DNA from: Ruegeria halocynthiae | Lineage (GTDB): Bacteria; Pseudomonadota; Alphaproteobacteria; Rhodobacterales; Rhodobacteraceae | Direction: 5' to 3' | Length of the DNA stretch: 64,000 nucleotides | Assembly: GCF_900106805.1 (NCBI RefSeq) | Contig: NZ_FNNP01000003.1 | Coordinates: forward strand, 62,001 to 126,000 | Shown: positions 27,780 to 36,671 of the stretch, piece after piece | Position numbering within the stretch: the stretch's first letter is position 1 | Layout: each line of letters starts with the position of its first letter | Translations under genes and position numbers: made by a program | The notes under the pieces: model-generated | Told to the model about the DNA's origin: nothing | Database searches by the model: none | Seen by the model: only the letters and a program-made list of their open reading frames with translations

Positions 27780-29317
27780 AGCCGATCCGCCTGCTTTCGG
27801 GCTTTTTCACGGTTGGGTTCTGGACTTTGGCCAGTCGTATTCTGGGCTTTCTGCGGGAAATCCTGCTGACCGCCTATATCGGGCCGGGGCCGGTGATGGA
27901 CGCCTTCGTCGCCGCCTTCCGCCTGCCCAATATGTTCCGCCGCTTCTTTGCCGAAGGTGCATTTAATGCTGCCTTTGTACCGATGTTCTCAAAACGACTG
28001 GAGGGCGATGAGAACGCCGAAGGGTTCGCTCAGGATGCGTTCAATCTTTTGGCGGTGGCCGTGCTGGCGCTGGTTGGGCTGGCGATGGTTTTCATGCCCG
28101 CGCTGGTTTGGGTTACCGCCGAAGGTTTCTACGGAGATGAACGCTTTGATCTGGCGGTGGATTACGGATACGTCGTGTTCCCCTACATTCTTTTCATGTC
28201 TCTGGCGGCCCTCTTTTCCGGTGTTTTGAATGCGACGGGTCGGTTTGCTGCAGCCGCCGCCGCCCCTGTTTTACTGAACATCTTCGCCTGCTCAGCATTG
28301 ATCTTTGGCGCTATGTCCGGAGGAGAGATCATCCGCTGGCTGATCGCGGTCATCCCTGTCGCGGGTGTCGCGCAATTGGCACTGGTCTGGGTTGCGACCG
28401 AGCGTGCCGGCATTCGAATCCGCCTCAGTCGGCCAAAGCTTAGCCCTGAAATGCGGCGCATGGTGCGGATCGCAGTTCCTGCGGCACTGGCCATGGGGGT
28501 GACACAAATCAATCTCGTGGTCGGCCAGCTTGTGGCGTCAAAAACCGAAAAAGCGATCAGTTGGCTGTTTGCGGCAGATCGTCTGTATCAGTTGCCGCTG
28601 GGAGTTGTGGGGATTGCCGTTGGCATCGTCCTGCTGCCCGACCTATCGCGCCGCCTGCGCGCCGATGACAAAGACGGAGCCCGCAATGCTTATTCGCGAG
28701 CCGGTGAGTTCACTCTGTTGCTGACCCTGCCCTCGACCGTGGCCTTTGTCATCATTCCCGGCCCGTTGGTCTCGGTTCTGTTCCAACGTGGCCAGTTTAG
28801 CGTCGAAGACACGGCAGCGACCGCTCTGGCCGTGGCCATCTATGGCATTGGGTTGCCCGCCTTCATGCTGCAAAAGCTGTTGCAGCCGCTATTTTTTGCC
28901 CGCGAGGATACCAAATCACCGTTCCGGTACGCCGTGGTTGCGATGGTGGTGAATGCTGGGCTTGCCTTTGGCCTGTACCCGGTCGTTGGATGGATTGCCC
29001 CCGCGATCGCAGCATCGACCGCTGGTTGGGCTATGGTTGCGCTGCTGGCAATCGGCGCGCGGAGGATTGGGGACGAAGCGCGGTTTGACGACCGGTTCAA
29101 ACAGAGAATCTGGCGGATCGTGGCGGCTTCGGCGGGGATGGGTGTGGTGTTGTTTGCTGCAATCCAGTTGTTTGGTTGGACGTTCGGCATACCTGGTTGG
29201 CGCTACCTGGCACTGATGATGCTCATCGTCATTGCAGCAGCTGCCTACTTCCTGTTGGGCCACCTCTTCGGTGCGTTCAGGCTTTCAGAATTCCGAACGG
29301 CACTACGGCGAGGTTGA
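27776..29317 (+). CDS. murJ: Lipid II flippase MurJ
   Basis: MurJ moves lipid II across the inner membrane for peptidoglycan synthesis. The 513-residue MATE-like protein has about 14 membrane segments. Family motifs include the conserved RILGFLREILLTAYIG near residue 20 and FAEGAFNAAFVPMF. It overlaps glnD by 4 nt (ATGA); glnD-murJ adjacency is common in alphaproteobacteria. Confidence 0.95.
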   Translation: MKPIRLLSGFFTVGFWTLASRILGFLREILLTAYIGPGPVMDAFVAAFRLPNMFRRFFAEGAFNAAFVPMFSKRLEGDENAEGFAQDAFNLLAVAVLALVGLAMVFMPALVWVTAEGFYGDERFDLAVDYGYVVFPYILFMSLAALFSGVLNATGRFAAAAAAPVLLNIFACSALIFGAMSGGEIIRWLIAVIPVAGVAQLALVWVATERAGIRIRLSRPKLSPEMRRMVRIAVPAALAMGVTQINLVVGQLVASKTEKAISWLFAADRLYQLPLGVVGIAVGIVLLPDLSRRLRADDKDGARNAYSRAGEFTLLLTLPSTVAFVIIPGPLVSVLFQRGQFSVEDTAATALAVAIYGIGLPAFMLQKLLQPLFFAREDTKSPFRYAVVAMVVNAGLAFGLYPVVGWIAPAIAASTAGWAMVALLAIGARRIGDEARFDDRFKQRIWRIVAASAGMGVVLFAAIQLFGWTFGIPGWRYLALMMLIVIAAAAYFLLGHLFGAFRLSEFRTALRRG

Positions 29318-29324
29318 ATTTGCG

Positions 29325-30011
29325 CTAGTCACGCCGCGTCTTGCTGAGAATGCGCGCCCAGCCGCCCGGTGCCAGAAAGAAAGACAAACCGAACCCGGTA
29401 GCAAATCCGCCCAGATCCGCAACCCAATCTGAGGTGCCGCCAAAAAGCAGGCCGAACAGCAACTGTACCCCCATCAGAACCGCGATCAGGCTGAACGCGC
29501 GGGATTGGTTTTCGCCAACCAGTGACAGCTTGCGCCACAACAACCAAGTGAACGCACCGATCAGCCCATAGACCGGAGGGAACCCTCCGACCAAAGGATA
29601 GGGCGGGTTCAGCACTACGGCATATGCCAATGCCCCGCCCACACCGGAGAGCACAAAGATGATCAGCATCGCGATGCTGCCGAAAACCTCGGCGACCATT
29701 TTTCCCATCGCCAGTACAAACACGCAGACAAAGATCGCTTGTGTGAAATTGGCCTGAACGAAGGGATAGGTCACAAAGCGGATCACGTGTTCGAACGGCC
29801 AGCGCCCGTTCTGAACCATCCAGCCGAAGATATCGGGTGAAAACGTGTAGTGCTGCAACGCATCCAGCCGCCAACCCACCGCATTGGGGCCTCCGACCAA
29901 CCCACGGCTACCAAGCATAAGGGCAAGTTCGATCCCCATGATGAACAGAACCAAAGCCACCACAACCGGCGGCAACGGGTTTACAGGCGGTGTATAATGC
30001 TCACTGCTCAT
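29325..30011 (-). CDS. Rhomboid-family membrane protein lacking the catalytic dyad
   Basis: A 228-residue protein with six membrane segments and the rhomboid layout. In active rhomboids the catalytic Ser is in GxSG before the FGLLGA segment; here the aligned stretch is GGFPPVYGLIGA, with Phe in place of Ser. The catalytic His normally in the A-H-x-G-G motif is Asp here (VADLGGFATG). It therefore looks like a pseudoprotease, comparable in principle to iRhoms and derlins. It could bind rather than cut membrane proteins. It is convergent with murJ (7 nt) and divergent from trpS. Confidence 0.85.
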   Translation of the reverse strand: MSSEHYTPPVNPLPPVVVALVLFIMGIELALMLGSRGLVGGPNAVGWRLDALQHYTFSPDIFGWMVQNGRWPFEHVIRFVTYPFVQANFTQAIFVCVFVLAMGKMVAEVFGSIAMLIIFVLSGVGGALAYAVVLNPPYPLVGGFPPVYGLIGAFTWLLWRKLSLVGENQSRAFSLIAVLMGVQLLFGLLFGGTSDWVADLGGFATGFGLSFFLAPGGWARILSKTRRD

Positions 30012-30032
30012 TGGGCTGGCCTTTCGCGGCTG

Positions 30033-30061
30033 TTGACGTCCCTTTGCCTCATGGGTAAGCG
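30033..30061 (+). promoter_or_regulatory. Candidate trpS promoter
   Basis: TTGACG (30033-30038) and TAAGCG (30056-30061) are 17 bp apart. The -35 matches the consensus well and the -10 is degenerate, as is common in Rhodobacterales. The mRNA leader would be about 30 nt. Confidence 0.4.
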
Positions 30062-30097
30062 ACGGGGGCTGATTTTTCCAGACAGGAGTTTCCTTTG

Positions 30098-31126
30098 ATG
30101 ACCGAGACCCAATTCACGCCCCGCGTGTTTTCCGGCATCCAGCCTTCAGGAAACCTGCACTTGGGCAATTACCTGGGTGCGCTCAAACGTTTCGTGGATA
30201 TGCAGGGGCCGGAGTTTCAGACCGTCTACTGCATGGTTGACCTCCACGCGATTACCACCTGGCAAGACCCGAAGGACTTGGCGCATTCAACACGCGAACT
30301 GTGCGCTGGCTTCATCGCGGCTGGTATCGACCCCGAACATTCCATCCTGTTCAACCAAAGTCAGGTGCCCGAACATGCACAGCTGGCATGGGTATTCAAC
30401 TGCGTCGCCCGGATGGGATGGATGCAGCGTATGACGCAATGGAAGGACAAGGCAGGCAAGAACCAACAGAACGCCTCGTTGGGTCTGTTTGCATATCCGT
30501 CGCTGATGGCTGCGGATATTCTGATCTACCACGCAACCCACGTGCCCGTAGGTGATGATCAGAAGCAGCATCTGGAACTGACCCGCGACATTGCGATCAA
30601 GTTCAACAATGACTTCGGCGTTGATTTCTTCCCGATTACCGAACCTGTGATCGAAGGGACGGCAACTCGGGTCATGAGCCTGCGCGACGGGTCCAAGAAG
30701 ATGTCGAAATCCGATACTTCGGACATGAGCAGGATCAACATGACCGACGACGCAGATGCCATCGCCAAGAAGATCCGCAAGGCCAAAACCGACCCGGATG
30801 CTCTGCCATCGGAAATCGACGGTCTTGAAGATCGCCCCGAGGCGCGCAATCTGGTGAATATCTATGCTGCGCTCAACGATCAGACAGCTGAGCAGGTATT
30901 GGCAGACGTCGGCGGCAAGCAATTTGGTGATTTCAAGCCGATGCTGGCTGAACTGGCCGTTGAGAAGCTGTCACCGATCTCGTCGGAAATGGCGCGTTTG
31001 ATGGGTGAAGAGGCTGAGATCGACCAGATTCTAGCGCGCGGTGCTGAACGCGCGCGTACAATTGCGTCCCCGATCTTACAGAAAACCTACGAAATTGTCG
31101 GCATGGTTGGCGCAGGCAAGTCCTGA
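30098..31126 (+). CDS. trpS: Tryptophan-tRNA ligase
   Basis: The class I aminoacyl-tRNA synthetase charges tRNA-Trp. The 342-residue enzyme has the HIGH-type signature [13 protein letters not shown] near residue 17 and KMSKS in [10 protein letters not shown] (about 200). The ATG at 30098 has AGGAG 9 nt upstream; the preceding in-frame TTG is not favoured. It is followed by a strong intrinsic terminator. Confidence 0.97.
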   Translation: MTETQFTPRVFSGIQPSGNLHLGNYLGALKRFVDMQGPEFQTVYCMVDLHAITTWQDPKDLAHSTRELCAGFIAAGIDPEHSILFNQSQVPEHAQLAWVFNCVARMGWMQRMTQWKDKAGKNQQNASLGLFAYPSLMAADILIYHATHVPVGDDQKQHLELTRDIAIKFNNDFGVDFFPITEPVIEGTATRVMSLRDGSKKMSKSDTSDMSRINMTDDADAIAKKIRKAKTDPDALPSEIDGLEDRPEARNLVNIYAALNDQTAEQVLADVGGKQFGDFKPMLAELAVEKLSPISSEMARLMGEEAEIDQILARGAERARTIASPILQKTYEIVGMVGAGKS

Positions 31127-31144
31127 CCGTTCAAACAAGACACT

Positions 31145-31178
31145 GAAACGCCGCCCATTCCGGGCGGCGTTTCTTGTT
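31145..31178 (+). terminator. Intrinsic terminator of trpS
   Basis: GAAACGCCGCCC (31145-31156) pairs perfectly with GGGCGGCGTTTC (31162-31173) around the loop attcc. The stem is GC-rich and followed by ttgtt. The A/T flanks make it able to work in both directions for the convergent dehydrogenase gene. Confidence 0.85.
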
Positions 31179-31188
31179 AGGCGGCTTC

Positions 31189-32238
31189 TTACGCGGCCTT
31201 GGGGTGCAGCATTTCTTGCACGATGGATTCGGCAACCTCATGCGGGCTGACCGCTTCGATCTTGGCCCTTGTCAGAATGCGATCCATCGTCTGTTTGAGC
31301 GCCTTTAATCTGTCAGCCACCCAGGCTTCGCGCTCGGCAACACGCAGGATTTCTGTCGCCACGTTTACGATACCTCCGCCGTTGGCGACGAAATCGGGGG
31401 CGTACAGAATGCCGCGATGGTGAAGCATCTGCGCGTCGCCGTCGCTGGCCAACTGGTTGTTCGCACCACCCGCCACGGCGCCAACCCGTAAGAGCGGGAT
31501 GCTCGTTTCGTTGAGGGTACCACCAATCGCGCAGGGGGCAAATATATCGGCCTTAACGTCATAAATCGCATCGGGAGCAACCGCTTGTGCTGAAAACTTC
31601 TCAGCTATGCGCGCCGACTGGCGAGCATCGACATCCGTCACGATCAACCGTGCGCCTGCATCATCCAGCAAGTGACACAAATGCGCGCCCACATGGCCAA
31701 GACCCTGAACTGATACTGTCAGGCCATTCAGGTTCACCAACCCAAACCGGTGCCGTGCGGTCACACAAATCGCATTGTGTATTCCACGCGCGGTAATTGG
31801 GGATGGATCACCACTCGCGAACTGTCCCTCTGCCAGCCCCGCAACAAAGTCAGTTTTGAATCCGATATGCGCCATGTCGATGGGCGTCATCCCCATATCT
31901 TCTGCCGTCCAATACTGGCCGCTCAGGCTTTGTACAACTTGCCCGAAAGCCTGCAGCAGCTCTGGCGACTTATCAACTTGTGGATCACCGACAATCACAG
32001 CCTTGCCACCCCCAAGAGGAAGATCAGCCGCAGCGTTTTTGAATGTCATGCCCCTTGCCAGTCTCAAGGCATCATTCAGGGCTTCGGCAGTGTGCCCATA
32101 TGGGTGCATCCGCACACCGCCCGCAGCAGGGCCACGTCGCGTCGAGTGAATCGCGACATAGCCTAAAAGGCCAAGCGCGCTGTCCTTGAATTCAACCACG
32201 CGCTCGTGCTCTGGCGCGGCAATGATGGTGATGTCCAT
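31189..32238 (-). CDS. Glu/Leu/Phe/Val-family amino-acid dehydrogenase (leucine/phenylalanine dehydrogenase-like)
   Basis: The 349-residue NAD-dependent enzyme reversibly deaminates a hydrophobic amino acid to its 2-oxo acid. The N-terminal dimerisation domain has the substrate Lys in GMTFKNAAADLPLGGGK (Lys67 and catalytic Lys79). The C-terminal Rossmann domain has GLGHVGAHL. The length fits leucine or phenylalanine dehydrogenase rather than glutamate dehydrogenase (about 420-450). The start at 32238 follows GGAGGA; an in-frame start 8 codons upstream is not supported. It is divergent from an lrp gene, which suggests amino-acid-induced control. Confidence 0.88.
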   Translation of the reverse strand: MDITIIAAPEHERVVEFKDSALGLLGYVAIHSTRRGPAAGGVRMHPYGHTAEALNDALRLARGMTFKNAAADLPLGGGKAVIVGDPQVDKSPELLQAFGQVVQSLSGQYWTAEDMGMTPIDMAHIGFKTDFVAGLAEGQFASGDPSPITARGIHNAICVTARHRFGLVNLNGLTVSVQGLGHVGAHLCHLLDDAGARLIVTDVDARQSARIAEKFSAQAVAPDAIYDVKADIFAPCAIGGTLNETSIPLLRVGAVAGGANNQLASDGDAQMLHHRGILYAPDFVANGGGIVNVATEILRVAEREAWVADRLKALKQTMDRILTRAKIEAVSPHEVAESIVQEMLHPKAA

Positions 32239-32282
32239 TCTTGTCCTCCGGGATTGTCCCAAGATTCTGTCACCTATCGCCG

Positions 32283-32306
32283 AGTGGTTTTCACCTATTT
32301 ACCACT
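32283..32306. promoter_or_regulatory. Inverted repeat in the dehydrogenase-lrp divergent region
   Basis: AGTGGT (32283-32288) and ACCACT (32301-32306) form a 6-bp inverted repeat with a 12-nt spacer, centrally placed in the 129-nt region between the divergent genes. Lrp/AsnC proteins usually bind such sites next to their own gene. No experimental or comparative support is available here. Confidence 0.35.
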
Positions 32307-32367
32307 ATCTTCAAGGATATTTTGGCACTACTCTCTAAAACTGCTCAAACAGATAGAGTTATTCTCC

Positions 32368-32829
32368 ATGGATGACATCGATTCCAAGATAATCCGCGCC
32401 ATTCAAGTCGATGGGCGCATTACTGTTATTGATCTGGCAGAACATGTCGGGTTGTCCCCGACGCCTTGCGCGCGACGTCTGGATCGGCTGCAACGGGATG
32501 GGATCATCACTGGGTACGCAGCTCAGGTGGACCCCGAGCGGCTTGGGTTCGGAGTCACAATCTTCGTGTCTGTCGAACTGGAAAAACAGGACCGCGACGC
32601 CATCGATTCATTTGAAAAGGCCATTCGCCGTTGTGATGAGGTGATGGAGTGCTATCTCATGACCGGCTCGCGCGACATTCTGCTGCGTGTGGTTGCCAAA
32701 GATCTCAACGCGTTTGACGCCTTTCTGGAAAACCGATTGATGAAAATTCAGGGCATCCGGAACCTACGATCAAATTTTGCTTTGCGCACAATGGTCAAAC
32801 GTGGATCACTACCTCTGCTGACCGGATAA
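32368..32829 (+). CDS. Lrp/AsnC family transcriptional regulator
   Basis: The 153-residue protein has an N-terminal helix-turn-helix (DLAEHVGLSPTPCARRLDRL, about residues 19-38) and the C-terminal RAM ligand-binding domain. It starts at ATG 32368; the frame is open 54 codons upstream but that part runs into the intergenic region and is not protein-like. By position it most likely controls the divergent amino-acid dehydrogenase, as BkdR- and LdhR-type Lrp proteins do in other bacteria. Effector unknown. Confidence 0.93.
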   Translation: MDDIDSKIIRAIQVDGRITVIDLAEHVGLSPTPCARRLDRLQRDGIITGYAAQVDPERLGFGVTIFVSVELEKQDRDAIDSFEKAIRRCDEVMECYLMTGSRDILLRVVAKDLNAFDAFLENRLMKIQGIRNLRSNFALRTMVKRGSLPLLTG

Positions 32830-32888
32830 TCTGCTGGACCTCGCGTCAACCCCAACCTAGGTTTTCCCGAAGCTTGAGGGAGGGCGCA

Positions 32889-33752
32889 ATGGCGGTCGGC
32901 AAAAACATCCGCACTTATTTTGATGGTCGATGGCATGACGGGGACACCCCGATCATGCGCGCCGCCGACCATGGTGCATGGCTAGGCTCATCGGTTTTTG
33001 ACGGCGCCCGGTTCTTTGACGGAATGGCCCCGGACTTGGATGCCCATTGCGCCCGTGTGAACCGCTCGGCTGAGGCGCTGATGCTGACACCCTCAGTGAC
33101 CACCGAACAGATGGTCGATCTGGTTCACGAAGGGTTGCAAAGCTATGAACCTGACGCCGCTGTGTATATTCGCCCCATGTATTGGGGGATCGACGGAGAT
33201 CACACCGCGATCATCCCACAAGAAAACAGCACAGGTTTCGCGATCTGCCTCGAAGAAATCCCGATGGCACCTGAAACCGCCTCGGCCACGCTGACAACCA
33301 CGCGATTCCGACGCCCTGTCCTGGAATCGGCTGTGGTTAATGCCAAAGCCGGTTGCCTGTATCCAAACAATGCCCGGATGCTGCAAGAGGCGCGCAGCAA
33401 GGGATTTTCGAACGCATTGGTTGCGGACGCGATGGGGCATGTGGCTGAAACTGCAACGGCAAACATCTTCATGGTCCGCGATGGTGAGGTTTTTACCCCG
33501 ATCCCCAATGGCACGTTCCTTGCAGGAATCACCCGGGCAAGACATATCAAGAACCTGCGGGCCGATGGTGTAGCGGTGCATGAAACCGTCCTCAGTTTCG
33601 ATGATTTTCATGATGCGGATGAAGTGTTCATGAGCGGCAACATGAGCAAAGTGACCCCAATCACGGCGCTGGATGACACCCAATATCAGGTGGGCCCGAT
33701 AGCGCGTCGTGCGCGCGCAATGTACTGGGATTGGGCCGCAAGCAATCGCTGA
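32889..33752 (+). CDS. Class IV aminotransferase, branched-chain amino-acid aminotransferase-like
   Basis: A 287-residue PLP enzyme of fold type IV. The PLP Lys is Lys153 in NAKAGCLYPN, and the cofactor Glu is Glu187 in AETATANIF, with the GITRARH phosphate-binding turn later. BCATs interconvert Leu, Ile and Val with their 2-oxo acids; D-amino-acid aminotransferases share the fold and cannot be excluded. The ATG at 32889 has GAGGGAGG upstream. Nearness to the leucine-type dehydrogenase and lrp supports a branched-chain role. Confidence 0.88.
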   Translation: MAVGKNIRTYFDGRWHDGDTPIMRAADHGAWLGSSVFDGARFFDGMAPDLDAHCARVNRSAEALMLTPSVTTEQMVDLVHEGLQSYEPDAAVYIRPMYWGIDGDHTAIIPQENSTGFAICLEEIPMAPETASATLTTTRFRRPVLESAVVNAKAGCLYPNNARMLQEARSKGFSNALVADAMGHVAETATANIFMVRDGEVFTPIPNGTFLAGITRARHIKNLRADGVAVHETVLSFDDFHDADEVFMSGNMSKVTPITALDDTQYQVGPIARRARAMYWDWAASNR

Positions 33753-33824
33753 CCCGCGCTTGCCTGTTTCAGTTGCCACTGCGCATCCTGTGGGGCATGA
33801 TCCCGAAAACAAACGAGGACAAAC

Positions 33825-34280
33825 ATGCGCAAGTTCCTAGTCGTTCTGGACGACAGCCGCGAATGCCTGAACGCCATGCGATTTGCAGCGATGCGCGCGG
33901 CACATACGGGTGGCGGGGTCACGGTTCTATCGGTCATTCCACCAGATGAGTTCAACCATTGGATCGGCGTTGCCGAGGTGATGCGTGAGGAAGCGCGCGA
34001 ACGCATTCACGCGCATTTCGAGGTGTTCGCCAAATGGATGCGCGACAAGCAGGGGGTTGAACCCGAATTGGCCATTCGTGAAGGCGACCCTGTGGCCGAG
34101 ATCATCGAGCACGTCCAGTCCGACCCCGAGATTGGCGTTCTGGTGCTGGGCGCCGGCACCGACAAGAAAGGTCCCGGGCCGCTGGTCACCCAGTTGACCC
34201 GGAACTCGGGCAGCCTGCCAATTCCGATCACCATCGTGCCCGGCGACCTGAGCAAAGAAAAGTTGGAAGCCATCACCTGA
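33825..34280 (+). CDS. Universal stress protein, UspA family
   Basis: The 151-residue single-domain Usp has the Rossmann-like N-terminus RKFLVVLDDSRECLNAMRFA and the C-terminal loop GAGTDKKGPGP ... LPIPITIVPG, a variant of the ATP-binding G-2x-G-9x-G motif. The glycine spacing is not classical, so ATP binding is uncertain. The target process is unknown. It is followed after 9 nt by the isomerase gene, suggesting co-transcription. Confidence 0.9.
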   Translation: MRKFLVVLDDSRECLNAMRFAAMRAAHTGGGVTVLSVIPPDEFNHWIGVAEVMREEARERIHAHFEVFAKWMRDKQGVEPELAIREGDPVAEIIEHVQSDPEIGVLVLGAGTDKKGPGPLVTQLTRNSGSLPIPITIVPGDLSKEKLEAIT

Positions 34281-34289
34281 GGCAAACAG

Positions 34290-34889
34290 ATGCCCGCAAC
34301 TTTGCAGTTTTGGTTCGATTTCGCCTCAACCTATTCCTATCTTAGCGCGATGCGCATCCAACAGGCGGCGACCATGAAAGGGGTTGCCGTAGAGTGGCAG
34401 CCTTTTCTTCTGGGCCCGATCTTTGCTGAACAGGGATGGACCACCTCGCCGTTCAAGATCTATCCGGCGAAAGGGCAATACATGTGGCGAGATATGGAGC
34501 GGCTTTGTGCAGCCCGTAATCTGCCCTTTCAGCGGCCTGAATCGTTTCCACAAAACAGCCTGAAAGCAGCGCGCTTGGCATTGGCGGTCGAGCAAGGTGA
34601 TCGGCGGGCAGCTTTTGTTCAGGCCGTCTATTCAACGCAATTCGCTTCTGGGCATGACATCTCGGACCCGGCAGTGCTGTCCGATTGTCTTGCTGCCTCA
34701 GGTAGCGCACCAGATGCTGTGCAACGAATGAGCGACCCGAAGATCAAGGCCGATTTGTTCGAACAGGTCGCCCGCGCAAAAGCCCTGCACATCTTTGGCG
34801 CACCCAGCTTTATCATCGGCAACGAACTGTTTTGGGGGGATGACCGTCTTGACGATGCGGTTTCCTACGCCTCCTCTTACTTCACCTGA
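34290..34889 (+). CDS. 2-hydroxychromene-2-carboxylate isomerase family (DsbA-fold, kappa GST-like)
   Basis: The 199-residue protein begins with WFDFASTYSYLSAMR, where the Ser after the aromatic segment is the glutathione-activating residue of kappa-class GSTs and HCCA isomerases. It ends with the cis-Pro loop GAPSFIIGNELFWGDDRLDD. HCCA isomerase acts in naphthalene breakdown, but most family members, including this one with no aromatic pathway nearby, have unknown substrates. Confidence 0.88.
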   Translation: MPATLQFWFDFASTYSYLSAMRIQQAATMKGVAVEWQPFLLGPIFAEQGWTTSPFKIYPAKGQYMWRDMERLCAARNLPFQRPESFPQNSLKAARLALAVEQGDRRAAFVQAVYSTQFASGHDISDPAVLSDCLAASGSAPDAVQRMSDPKIKADLFEQVARAKALHIFGAPSFIIGNELFWGDDRLDDAVSYASSYFT

Positions 34890-34964
34890 ACTTAGAACGA
34901 TTCCAAATCTTGACTTCCGTCGTCCGGGCGCGCATATCAGATGCATCTTAGACGGAGCCGCGCC

Positions 34965-35528
34965 ATGTTCATTCAAACCGAATCCACACCCAACCCGGCC
35001 ACACTGAAGTTCCTGCCCGGCCAAACGGTTCTGGACGCGGGCACCGCAGATTTCCCAAGCGCCGAAGCCGCCGAGAAATCTCCACTCGCAAAACGCATTT
35101 TTGGCGTGAGCGGCGTGACCGGGGTATTCTTCGGCAACGATTTCGTCACTGTGACCAAATCTGAAGACGTGCAGTGGGATCACATCAAGCCCGCCATCCT
35201 CGGCGCTGTTATGGAACACTATCAATCCGGCCAGCCGGTAATGGGTGCCGGGGCAGAAACCGCCTCGGGCCACGCAGAACACACCGGGGAAGATGCGGAA
35301 ATCGTCAACCAGATCAAAGATCTGCTGGACAGCCGCGTGCGTCCTGCCGTAGCGCAGGACGGTGGCGACATCACATTCCACGGATTTGACCGGGGCGTGG
35401 TCTATCTGCACATGCAGGGCGCCTGCGCGGGCTGCCCCTCCTCGACCCTGACGTTGAAAATGGGCATCGAGAACCTGCTGCGCCACTATATCCCTGAGGT
35501 GACCGAGGTTCGCCCCGTTGCGGTCTGA
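34965..35528 (+). CDS. Nfu-type Fe-S cluster carrier (NifU C-terminal domain)
   Basis: The 187-residue protein combines an N-terminal Nfu_N domain (MFIQTESTPNPATLKFLPG) with the C-terminal NifU-like domain. Cys154 and Cys157 (ACAGCPSSTL) bridge a 4Fe-4S cluster between two monomers in the family, for delivery to client enzymes. The start at 34965 follows a GACGGAG element 7 nt upstream; an earlier in-frame ATG at 34941 is not favoured. Its end overlaps the start of tsaB by 11 nt. Confidence 0.95.
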   Translation: MFIQTESTPNPATLKFLPGQTVLDAGTADFPSAEAAEKSPLAKRIFGVSGVTGVFFGNDFVTVTKSEDVQWDHIKPAILGAVMEHYQSGQPVMGAGAETASGHAEHTGEDAEIVNQIKDLLDSRVRPAVAQDGGDITFHGFDRGVVYLHMQGACAGCPSSTLTLKMGIENLLRHYIPEVTEVRPVAV

Positions 35529-36108
35529 CCAGACAATACTGGCATTTGACACATCGGCCGCGCATTGCGCGGCCGCTTTGTTGCGAGCAGGCGAGATTGT
35601 CGCCACTCGCACCGAGGCGATGACCCGCGGTCAAGCCGAGCGGCTGATGCCCTTGCTGCAAGAACTGCTGACCGAGCACAACTGTACTTGGCAGTGCCTT
35701 ACAGCCATTGGCGTTGGCATCGGTCCCGGCAACTTTACCGGTATCCGCATTTCTGTATCCGCGGCACGCGGGCTGGCACTTGGGCTGGGCGTGCCTGCGG
35801 TCGGCGTATCGGGCTTTGACGCACTGATGGAGTTGGCACCGGCAGGCCATATCCCGGCGATTCCCGCCCCGCGTGATCAGGTTTATCTGCAGCCGGACGG
35901 GGAACCGCCTTACCTAACCTCACGTCAGACAGCAGACGCTGCTGGTCCCTTGTATTTCTGCGATCAGCCTGCCCGGCAGGCCTGTGCAATCGCCCGGGTT
36001 GCCGCGCGCCAGTACGCGACGATTCAGGCGCCACCCGCTCCGCTATATATCCGTCCGGCGGATGCCGCACCTTCCAGCGACGTTCCACCAGTACTGTTGG
36101 ACGAATGA
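35518..36108 (+). CDS. tsaB: tRNA threonylcarbamoyladenosine biosynthesis protein TsaB
   Basis: TsaB is the partner of TsaD in forming t6A37 of ANN-decoding tRNAs. The 196-residue ASKHA-fold protein begins with ILAFDTSAAHCAAALL and has GVGIGPGNFTGIRIS, the family hallmark. No ATG or GTG is available, so translation must start at TTG 35518, inside the nfu gene, with GAGGTT about 8 nt upstream. The C-terminal half is shorter than in Escherichia coli (231 residues), which is usual in alphaproteobacteria. Coupled to rimI. Confidence 0.92.
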   Translation: MRSDQTILAFDTSAAHCAAALLRAGEIVATRTEAMTRGQAERLMPLLQELLTEHNCTWQCLTAIGVGIGPGNFTGIRISVSAARGLALGLGVPAVGVSGFDALMELAPAGHIPAIPAPRDQVYLQPDGEPPYLTSRQTADAAGPLYFCDQPARQACAIARVAARQYATIQAPPAPLYIRPADAAPSSDVPPVLLDE

Positions 36109-36524
36109 CCCCAGAGATCATGGCCGATATCCACGCGGCGGCTTTTACCCAGTCCCGCCCCTGGAACGCGGTTGAATTTGCCAATCTTATGGCAAACCGC
36201 TTCAATCATACTGTTGGAGATAAACACTCTTTCGCCCTCATTCAGGTAATCGCGGGCGAGGCAGAGCTGATAACAATCGCCACTCATCCGGATTATCAAC
36301 GACGCGGGCTGGCACGGCGGGTGATGACAGACTGGCATACCAAGGCGCGCGTTCTCGGGGTATCCCGTGCCTTTCTGGATGTCGCGTCCGACAATCTTCC
36401 GGCCATATCCCTGTATCAGGCTTTCGGATACACTCCGTGCGCGACACGTAAGGGGTATTATCGTCGTGAAAACTGCCATAACGTTGATGCAATCGTCATG
36501 GAATGCCGGTTGAGCGGAAAATAA
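36105..36524 (+). CDS. rimI: Ribosomal-protein-S18-alanine N-acetyltransferase RimI-like (GNAT)
   Basis: The 139-residue GNAT protein has the acetyl-CoA motif A (ITIATHPDYQRRGLARRVM) and the C-terminal AFGYTPCATRKGYY segment typical of RimI. Overlap with tsaB by ATGA and the tsaB-rimI gene pair, seen across bacteria, support the name. The acetylated substrate may be S18 or TsaD-related proteins; this is inferred from the family. Confidence 0.9.
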   Translation: MTPEIMADIHAAAFTQSRPWNAVEFANLMANRFNHTVGDKHSFALIQVIAGEAELITIATHPDYQRRGLARRVMTDWHTKARVLGVSRAFLDVASDNLPAISLYQAFGYTPCATRKGYYRRENCHNVDAIVMECRLSGK

Positions 36525-36530
36525 TCGCCA

Positions 36531-36552
36531 TTTTAGACCACCCGGTCAAAAA
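36531..36552. promoter_or_regulatory. Palindrome upstream of the nucleoside ABC transporter operon
   Basis: TTTT-a-GACC-accc-GGTC-a-AAAA is a 22-bp inverted repeat (one A/A mismatch per arm) in the 147-nt gap between rimI and the binding-protein gene. It has the size of a dimeric repressor operator. A weak rimI terminator is the alternative, but the GC part is only 4 bp. Confidence 0.35.
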
Positions 36553-36671
36553 TCAGTTGATCGAAGCTGTTGCAAACGGCTTTAATTCCCGCCATCACAA
36601 CAGGTATGCTCGCTCTGAGTGGGTGCCGGGCCGTTCAGTCCCGGACCGATAGTAGCCAACGGGAGTAACAG

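Noticed and set aside
32206..32367. N-terminal extension of the Lrp regulator
   Set aside because: It crosses the divergent gene's start and the intergenic promoter; the usual Lrp N-terminus begins at 32368.
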